Assembly (NCBI GenBank): GCA_003513895.1 | Contig: DOSU01000079.1 | Span: forward strand, 25,079-53,356 | DNA length: 28,278 nt | From: Rikenellaceae bacterium | GTDB lineage: Bacteria; Bacteroidota; Bacteroidia; Bacteroidales; UBA932 | Direction: 5' to 3' | The notes under the pieces: generated by a model | Seen by the model: the letters and a program-made list of their open reading frames with translations, nothing else | What the model was told of the DNA's origin: nothing | The model's database searches: none | Position numbers and translations under genes: made by a program | Part shown: positions 22,991-28,278 of the stretch, piece after piece | How the letters are laid out: every line of letters starts with the position of its first letter | Position numbering within the stretch: position 1 is the first letter of the stretch

Positions 22991-23375
22991 ATTTATCTAC
23001 AATAAAACCAACCAGCCACAATACTAATAACGAACTTAAAACCGAAGCCACAATAATTGCTAAGAAATCATGTTTAATGATTTCAAAAGGAATCAGGGCA
23101 ATGCCGACAGTTGCCGGAATAAAGAATAATATAAGATTGTCCAGGAGAAAATTTGCAGGTTTTTCGAGCCATTCGGCCCTGGCTATTCCGGCTTTAAGAA
23201 GCAGAAAAAGGATAATCATACCCATTACTGCAGGAGAGATAAAGCCATGTATCAAACGGCTTACAAATCCTCCTAAAATATAACAGATGATTAAAAATGC
23301 CGCTCCCGCAAAAGAGTGAATAATCAGTCTTTTATCTGGAAATTTGAATCGTTTTTTTAATTGTCTTTCATCCAT
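22971..23375 (-). CDS. lrgA: LrgA/CidA family membrane protein
   Basis: A 134-residue holin-like inner-membrane protein with four hydrophobic helices. The family signature runs from ILGGFVSRLIHGFISPAVMG to MIILFLLLKAG, with later LLDNLILFFIPATVGI. It partners LrgB, encoded immediately downstream. The ATG at 23373-23375 lies inside the end of the GNAT gene (19-nt overlap), and its own end overlaps lrgB by 20 nt. The three genes are therefore translated from heavily interlocked reading frames. The N-terminus is strongly basic (KKRFKFPDKR), as is normal for a cytoplasmic start of LrgA. Confidence 0.92.
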   Translation of the reverse strand: MDERQLKKRFKFPDKRLIIHSFAGAAFLIICYILGGFVSRLIHGFISPAVMGMIILFLLLKAGIARAEWLEKPANFLLDNLILFFIPATVGIALIPFEIIKHDFLAIIVASVLSSLLVLWLVGFIVDKFEKSDK

Positions 23376-23815
23376 TCATAAGTAGAATAATGTTCTCCTG
23401 TCATTCCCAGCGCTTCGTATACTTTCTGAGCTTTAATGTTTCTTTTATCTACATATAACCTTAAACCGCGAACATTTTCCGAATTTATCACCAAGTTCTT
23501 TACATGAAAATACAATGAACGGAATATCCCGTCTTTGCGGAATTCCTGATCAACATAAACAGATTGAATCCACCAAACCCATCCATTTCTCCAGTCGCTC
23601 CATTCCAGGGTGATCATGAGCATTCCCAAAACCCTGTCTTCATTTCGGGCAATAAAATATCTTGCTTTTGTAGGGTCTGCGTAAACTGCTTTAACTCCTT
23701 TACTGAGAACTTCTCTGTCTAATTTTAATTCTTCAGTTTCCAGTGCCATTTTTAGCTGAAACTCAACCAGAGTATTTAGATCGCCTATTCTTGCCTCTTC
23801 AATAACTAAGTTCAT
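23357..23815 (-). CDS. GNAT family N-acetyltransferase
   Basis: A 152-residue acetyltransferase of the GNAT fold. Motif A is SVYVDQEFRKDGIFRSLY, with the acetyl-CoA-binding R-x-x-G; the second glycine of the usual Q/RxxGxG/A is replaced by F. The end DKRNIKAQKVYEALGM is the typical 'N..a..fYeklGF' motif B. The substrate (small molecule, peptide or protein N-terminus) cannot be predicted. It overlaps lrgA by 19 nt, which ties its expression to the lrgAB pair and suggests, weakly, a linked role. It begins 16 nt after the stop of the M28 peptidase gene. Confidence 0.9.
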   Translation of the reverse strand: MNLVIEEARIGDLNTLVEFQLKMALETEELKLDREVLSKGVKAVYADPTKARYFIARNEDRVLGMLMITLEWSDWRNGWVWWIQSVYVDQEFRKDGIFRSLYFHVKNLVINSENVRGLRLYVDKRNIKAQKVYEALGMTGEHYSTYEWMKDN

Positions 23816-23831
23816 ATCTTAAATGATTTTA

Positions 23832-25421
23832 TTAATAAAAACGCGGTTTGGCTGTCTTTGTTTGAGACAACATCCATGAGACCTCAAAAGCCATTCTTGT
23901 ATCCTCTGCAATACCGGACCAGTCCCAGTTTGGGTCATAATTATCTGCCGGAGTATGATATACCGATTTGATAAATTTGTTCCAGCTATCTACAGCCCAT
24001 TCTTTTCCATGTTCCCTGCTGTCGTAACAGCCAAAAGCCCAAAGTGAAGGAACTCCTTTTTTAAAGAAAGGAAAGTGGTCACTCCGGAAAAACAGGCCGG
24101 TATGGGAATTTGGATCAGGTAAAAGATATCTGCCCTGCTTTTTTGCTACAATATCATAAAGCGAATCCAGAGAAGAGTAGCCAAATCCTATCATAGTTAC
24201 ATCATTCATCCTTCCTCTCGGAACCATCATGTCGTTATTCAAACAAGCTATTGTTTTGTACATAGGAATAATTGGATGTTCAGTATAATATTCGCTACCT
24301 ACAAGTCCTTGTTCCTCTGCAGTGGGAAAAAGAAGAATCACCGATCTCTCCGGTTTTCTTCCGGCCTTTGAAAATGCCCTCCCTATTTCAAATGCCCAGG
24401 CCATGGTTGTTCCGTTGTCTACGGAGCCATTGTATATTGAGTCACCGTTCTGTACCTCTCCCACTCCAAAATGGTCCCAGTGGGGAGTGATTACAATAGC
24501 CTCGTCCGGGCGTTTTGTCCCCTTCATTATCCCTGCCACATTTGTAGAAATGTTTTTAATAATTTCGTTTTGTATCTCGACAGAAAATGCAGCATCCATC
24601 TCAAACGGTTGAAAATCTCTTTTGGTTGCTGCCATCCTAAGCTCTTTTACATTATAACCCAGTTTTGAAAAAATCCTGTTGGCACTTGCTTCAGAAAGCC
24701 ATCCTGTTGCTTTACAGCTCTTTGTAGCACCATTATCGTCGATAAAAAGTTTTGCAGATATTGAACTGTTTCTGGGAACATTAAATTCATATCCGGCGCC
24801 CAGTGACTCGTGTATAATTAGAATAGCATCGGCTCCTTTTCTGGCAGCCTCCTCAAACTTGTAAGTCCACCTCCCAAAAAAAGTCATCTCTTTTCCCCTG
24901 AAAAGTGTTGTATCCGAAGAGTAAAGACCGGGGTCGTTTATGAGAACAACCAAAGTTTTCCCTGTGAGGTCAATCCCTTTAAAATCGTCCCATTTGTCAT
25001 CCGGGGAATCAATTCCAAAACCGGCAAAAACCATTTTTGAATTTGAAATGGAAATGCTTTCCTGTTGGGACGGTGAGTTTACAGCAATTTCATCCGGAGC
25101 ATTAAAAGAAAATTTTTCACCTTTTATGGAAATAGTAACAGGGCCCTCTACCTTTGAGATTGTCTCAACCATTGGCACTGCCTGAAAATAGCTTCCTTCA
25201 AATGGCGGTTCAAATCCAATCTGTTGCAGCTCCTGTGCAATAAAAGCAACTGTGAGATTTTCTCCCAGAGTGAATGGTTTTCTTCCCAAAAATTCGTCCG
25301 AAGAGAGAACAGACGTAACCCTCTTCATTTCGTCCACACTTATAAGATTCTCCGAATCCGGGGTGTAGCTGCAAGAAGAGAGTACTAGCAGAAATATGCC
25401 TGTAAACAATAAATTTTTCAT
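23832..25421 (-). CDS. M28 family zinc metallopeptidase, lipoprotein
   Basis: A 529-residue aminopeptidase-like enzyme. The signal peptide ends in a lipobox LVLSSC with lipidated C17. A PA-like insert (about residues 120-260; FAGFGIDSPDDKWDDFKGID, LTGKTLVVLINDPG) precedes the catalytic core. The core has PHWDHFG (H314, D316), GSVDNGTT (bridging D), TAEEQGLVGSEYY (catalytic and metal E), NNDMM and SDHFPF, a full set of dizinc ligands with slight departures from the usual AHYDHLG and DDNASG. It would trim peptides from the N-terminus on the outer face of a membrane. The start is 8 nt after the porin-like gene, so they are co-transcribed. Confidence 0.93.
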   Translation of the reverse strand: MKNLLFTGIFLLVLSSCSYTPDSENLISVDEMKRVTSVLSSDEFLGRKPFTLGENLTVAFIAQELQQIGFEPPFEGSYFQAVPMVETISKVEGPVTISIKGEKFSFNAPDEIAVNSPSQQESISISNSKMVFAGFGIDSPDDKWDDFKGIDLTGKTLVVLINDPGLYSSDTTLFRGKEMTFFGRWTYKFEEAARKGADAILIIHESLGAGYEFNVPRNSSISAKLFIDDNGATKSCKATGWLSEASANRIFSKLGYNVKELRMAATKRDFQPFEMDAAFSVEIQNEIIKNISTNVAGIMKGTKRPDEAIVITPHWDHFGVGEVQNGDSIYNGSVDNGTTMAWAFEIGRAFSKAGRKPERSVILLFPTAEEQGLVGSEYYTEHPIIPMYKTIACLNNDMMVPRGRMNDVTMIGFGYSSLDSLYDIVAKKQGRYLLPDPNSHTGLFFRSDHFPFFKKGVPSLWAFGCYDSREHGKEWAVDSWNKFIKSVYHTPADNYDPNWDWSGIAEDTRMAFEVSWMLSQTKTAKPRFY

Positions 25422-25429
25422 ACCTAAAA

Positions 25430-26443
25430 TTAAAAAATTATTTGGAGTTCTATAGATATTTTATCGGAATCCATCTCTTCATATCTTGTAAATTCTGGAA
25501 GGATATATTTCTTAAAATATTTCTCGAAATCAATGCGTAATAACGATGAAAAAGGTTTAGAAGTGAATCCGAAAGAGAGACCAAATGTGAGTCGGTTAAC
25601 TCCTATCCCGTTGACTGCAATTTTGTGTCCCATCATATCCCATCTTAAAGCAGGTGTTATATCTTTGAACATACCCCCATTCTTTATCGGAAAGGAATAA
25701 CCTCCCTGCAGGCAGGAAGAAAACAGATTGTCTCCACTTGACAGGTCCTCTCTATCCAGCACCTCAGCTTCAATTTTAAATTTCTCTTTCCCATATCTAA
25801 AGTCGGCTCCCCACAAAAAAAAGTCGGCATCAATTCCCGGATATCTGTAAATCTTTGCCGATGCTCTAAATCCGTCCATACTTCCAATTATAGCTCTTGC
25901 AGACCATGAGAGATTATCTGTCCAAACCGGATTGTTGCTTTTGGATGCATTGAATACACCTGCATCAAACTCGAAAGGCATGCCTGAAACTGAGAAATTG
26001 TAGGCAGCCAGTACTCCCAAATCTCTTGTCCCTGGTACAAAATATTTAGCAAGAAAGGTTCTGTTTGCAAACATCATTTGAGCCGGAGTTATCTGGTATG
26101 AGTTGTATATGGGAATAGATGTCTGGCCCATTGTAAAAGTGAGATTTTTTAGGGGTTTTAATGTTGCCGAAAGATCCAGTACTTCAAATTTACCTTCATT
26201 GCTAAGTTCAATTTGTACTCTGTATGAAACATATGAATTCATGTCACCAGAAAGACCCAGTCTTGAATTCCTTACAGAAAACCTTGACATACTTGTCTCT
26301 AAAGCGTATTCGTATTTCGTTTTTAAACTTCCGTCAAATTTCATTTTTCTAAAAAAGCTGTTTTCCTGAGAATAAGCTGTTCCAAAACAAAAAATTAACA
26401 ATGCCGACAAAAATAATTTCACTTCTAATCTCTTAACTGACAT
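25430..26443 (-). CDS. Outer-membrane porin, OprP/OprO-like
   Basis: A 337-residue protein with a signal peptide (cleavage near TAYSQ). Alternating hydrophobic strands over its whole length end in a C-terminal phenylalanine (ELQIIF), as expected of an outer-membrane beta-barrel. Elements such as SRFSVRNSRLGLSGDMNSYVS, TMGQTSIPIY and the LTFGLSFGFTSKPFSSLLRIDFEKY strand resemble phosphate-selective porins O and P of Bacteroidota. Substrate selectivity is not evident. It lies between the MG2/plug-like gene (19-nt gap) and the M28 peptidase (8-nt gap), so secreted peptidase and porin may serve nutrient capture together; that is inference. Confidence 0.82.
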   Translation of the reverse strand: MSVKRLEVKLFLSALLIFCFGTAYSQENSFFRKMKFDGSLKTKYEYALETSMSRFSVRNSRLGLSGDMNSYVSYRVQIELSNEGKFEVLDLSATLKPLKNLTFTMGQTSIPIYNSYQITPAQMMFANRTFLAKYFVPGTRDLGVLAAYNFSVSGMPFEFDAGVFNASKSNNPVWTDNLSWSARAIIGSMDGFRASAKIYRYPGIDADFFLWGADFRYGKEKFKIEAEVLDREDLSSGDNLFSSCLQGGYSFPIKNGGMFKDITPALRWDMMGHKIAVNGIGVNRLTFGLSFGFTSKPFSSLLRIDFEKYFKKYILPEFTRYEEMDSDKISIELQIIF

Positions 26444-26462
26444 ATTGCAACTGGCTGGAAAA

Positions 26463-28193
26463 CTACTTTATACTAAACTCTTTTTTATAAACAATACTCT
26501 TTCCCTCCGAATCTACTCCTTCAATTGTAATTATAAATTCCCCTTCATAATTGGGAGTAATTAATGTAAGATCCAAATTATCTCCTTTCTTAATTGAAAC
26601 CATTGGATCCCAGTAGATAACACTTCTCATGTCCGGATTTTTTTTGCCGTCCCGCACCTCTTTGCCTATAAATCTGGAAGGGAACTGTACTCCTTTGAAA
26701 TCCAGAATTCTTGTGTTTCTGTTGAATTTGAGTCCGGAATAATCTCTCTTATATGTTTCAAAAGATGCTATGCCGTTAAAGCTAAGATATCCTATCAGGA
26801 ATTCTCCGTTATAAACATTAATGCTCTTAACTTTTAGCGGGTCATAGTTGAGTATTTTCGAATGATCAAATACAGGTATGCCATCCAGAAGCACAAGCGT
26901 ATTATATTTTGAAATACTCACATTACTAAGCTGATCGCTTAAAATCATTTGCAAATATGTTTTTTCATCAACTTTTCTAAAACGCAGTTCCGGAATAAAC
27001 TCAGAAACAACCTCTTTCATTACGGGAAACCTTGTATAATCATCAAGTTTGTAAAGTTTGGAATTAATGGTTAGAAGAGGGTCCTTTTTTAATTTAATTT
27101 TTTCAAACAGTGTATCGGCAATAAATCTTCTCCATACCTGCATCTCCTGACTTCTTCTTTTTAACGTTTCGGAGATGTTACGCTGCAAAATAAGCTTAGG
27201 CAATGGTTCAAGCGATGGTTTTACGAAATGGTCTGCCATTTCATAGGTGAGAGTAATATTTGTGTCAGCTTCTGGAACATCCAGAACAAGTTCCCTATCG
27301 CCAAAAACAGAATTTGTAAAGAAAGTGGCTCTTCCGCTACTGTCAATAAGTGTTGTATAAATATCCGAAAGCCCCCCTGCTGCTGAAAGCCAGATGACTT
27401 TGTCTGTGAGCGGCTCATTTGTTTCAGGTGTGACTTTTACCTTAATTACCTCTCCTTCATAATCGGCTGTATGCCCGTTGGCAAAATGTACATTTCCTGT
27501 ATTATAATCAAGGTCTTTAAGAAACGCCAAAAGGCCTGTTCCTGCAGGTGCCGGAAGTGAGTCATTTCTTACTATTGAAATGTGTACATCAATGTCCCGC
27601 GATCCTGTATTTGTTACTGTTAAAGGAATTCTTGATTTTGAAGGGATAACAGAATTATTTCCATAAATTCTCACATCCACACTTTTATTAGTTTCGTCAA
27701 AAGAGGTTTTTTTCTTAAACTCTTCTACAACAATGGAATCTTTATTACCTACCACTACATTGCCGGGTACTCTTTCCGATGTTAATGTGTTATAAACCGA
27801 AATTTGTTTTTGAGAGAAAGCAGGATTTACTTCGTTTAGCATTTGACCTGTGTAGGCTACAATTCTGTAATTGCCGGTAGCAAGTACAGGCGGGAGCTCT
27901 ATCCTCCCGGCTCCCCTGCCGTTATTGATAGCAATCTTTGTTGTTATCGATGTGCCCAGAGCATTTTGTAGTTCGATATAAGCAACACTGCTGAATGATG
28001 ACAATCTGCCTAACCCTGTTGAAATATCAAAACAGTAAAGCGAAATCCAAATCGGCTCACCGGCAACATAGGCATCTCTGTCGGTTGCGATATACATTCT
28101 CTCAACTACCCTTACAGGAGCAGTTTTGGGGCTCTGTGCAATTGCTGTTGATATATTAAACGCAAGAATTAGTATCAATAAAATTCCTCTCAT
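26463..28193 (-). CDS. Secreted MG2-like protein with TonB-plug-like C-terminal segment
   Basis: A 576-residue protein with a signal peptide (MRGILLILILAFNISTAIAQ). Residues about 33-135 (ERMYIATDRDAYVAGEPIWI and GNYRIVAYTGQMLN) match the MG2 domain of alpha-2-macroglobulins (a 'tDR..Y..GE.vw...' strand). Further beta-sandwich-like repeats follow (about 165-320). From about 428 to 490, YNTLVLLDGIPVFD (D437), DPLKVKSINVYN and GIASFETYKRDYSG recall the plug of TonB-dependent receptors, but no barrel follows. Such proteins are common in Bacteroidota and unassigned; a peptide-binding or envelope assembly role is possible. It has a good ribosome site, AAGGAGAG, 3-4 nt before ATG, unusual for the phylum. 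No convincing promoter lies in the 85 bp remaining to the window edge. Confidence 0.75.
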   Translation of the reverse strand: MRGILLILILAFNISTAIAQSPKTAPVRVVERMYIATDRDAYVAGEPIWISLYCFDISTGLGRLSSFSSVAYIELQNALGTSITTKIAINNGRGAGRIELPPVLATGNYRIVAYTGQMLNEVNPAFSQKQISVYNTLTSERVPGNVVVGNKDSIVVEEFKKKTSFDETNKSVDVRIYGNNSVIPSKSRIPLTVTNTGSRDIDVHISIVRNDSLPAPAGTGLLAFLKDLDYNTGNVHFANGHTADYEGEVIKVKVTPETNEPLTDKVIWLSAAGGLSDIYTTLIDSSGRATFFTNSVFGDRELVLDVPEADTNITLTYEMADHFVKPSLEPLPKLILQRNISETLKRRSQEMQVWRRFIADTLFEKIKLKKDPLLTINSKLYKLDDYTRFPVMKEVVSEFIPELRFRKVDEKTYLQMILSDQLSNVSISKYNTLVLLDGIPVFDHSKILNYDPLKVKSINVYNGEFLIGYLSFNGIASFETYKRDYSGLKFNRNTRILDFKGVQFPSRFIGKEVRDGKKNPDMRSVIYWDPMVSIKKGDNLDLTLITPNYEGEFIITIEGVDSEGKSIVYKKEFSIK

Positions 28194-28195
28194 AA

Positions 28196-28205
28196 CTCTC
28201 CTTTT
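28196..28205 (-). promoter_or_regulatory. Strong Shine-Dalgarno site before the MG2-like gene
   Basis: The minus strand reads AAAAGGAGAG ending 2 nt before the ATG at 28193 (AGGAG at 28198-28202, 4 nt from the start). Most other genes here have only purine-rich or AT-rich leaders. It supports this start codon. Confidence 0.65.
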
Positions 28206-28278
28206 AAATATGGTTATTTGGCCAGAATGCAGGTTTCTTTTTTGTCCCGTACAAACGACAATCTACGCAATGTTTGGA

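Noticed and set aside
1..28278. tRNA, rRNA, CRISPR array, prophage or defence island
   Set aside because: The gaps between genes are short and none shows cloverleaf, repeat-spacer or phage-like content; the gene set is mostly housekeeping.

Overview
This window reads as an ordinary chromosomal stretch of a low-GC member of the Bacteroidota, most likely of the Bacteroidales grade. Three things support that. The best promoters have the Bacteroidota form (TTTG, 19-21 nt, TAnnTTTG). Several families are typical of the phylum: DUF4834, DUF3127, an RRM protein with an RGG tail, a LuxC-type acyl-CoA reductase, a DUF4468-like secreted protein, and SerC/SerA followed by DUF1015. Shine-Dalgarno sequences are mostly weak. 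I saw no tRNA, rRNA, insertion sequence, prophage, CRISPR array or plasmid gene. Coding density is very high, and only two intergenic gaps exceed about 150 bp.

Layout, left to right. (1) 1-4625, minus strand: a four-gene run from one excellent promoter at 4633-4663. It comprises a membrane-anchored 766-aa protein of unknown function, a DUF4834 small membrane protein, an MsbA-like ABC exporter, and the N-terminus of an acyl-CoA/AMP-dependent ligase cut by the window edge. (2) 4758-6260, plus: a glutamine synthetase family enzyme, convergent with (3) 6257-8458, minus: RecQ helicase. The two stop codons share one TTAA. (4) 8619-12105, plus: a tight operon of a ureohydrolase (agmatinase family), NhaA antiporter, lipoprotein FKBP isomerase and a DUF3127 OB-fold protein with an SSB-like acidic tail. 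It ends at a bidirectional terminator. (5) 14558-12135, minus: LuxC-family reductase, PRiA4_ORF3-type protein and MiaA. (6) 14612-16638, plus: YigZ, PyrB, PyrI. (7) 16744-20033, plus: SerC, SerA-like dehydrogenase, DUF1015. This is the serine branch from 3-phosphoglycerate without a phosphatase gene. (8) 20325-20678, plus: RRM protein with a roughly 125-nt structured leader and a strong terminator. (9) 20796-22253, plus: a DUF2238 membrane protein and a secreted DUF4468-like protein. (10) 28193-22268, minus: six closely packed genes encoding an MG2/plug-like secreted protein, an OprP-like porin, an M28 peptidase lipoprotein, a GNAT acetyltransferase, LrgA and LrgB. The last three overlap one another.

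I do not see a clearly new multigene defence or mobile system. The best leads are smaller. They are: the SerC/SerA/DUF1015 cluster, where SerA lacks the usual C-terminal catalytic histidine and DUF1015 carries a DGHHR motif recalling ParB/Srx-type serine kinases; the DUF3127 protein ending like single-stranded-DNA-binding protein; the long-range-paired leader of the RRM gene; and a pair of interlocked divergent promoters built on a 9-bp palindrome at 14559-14595.
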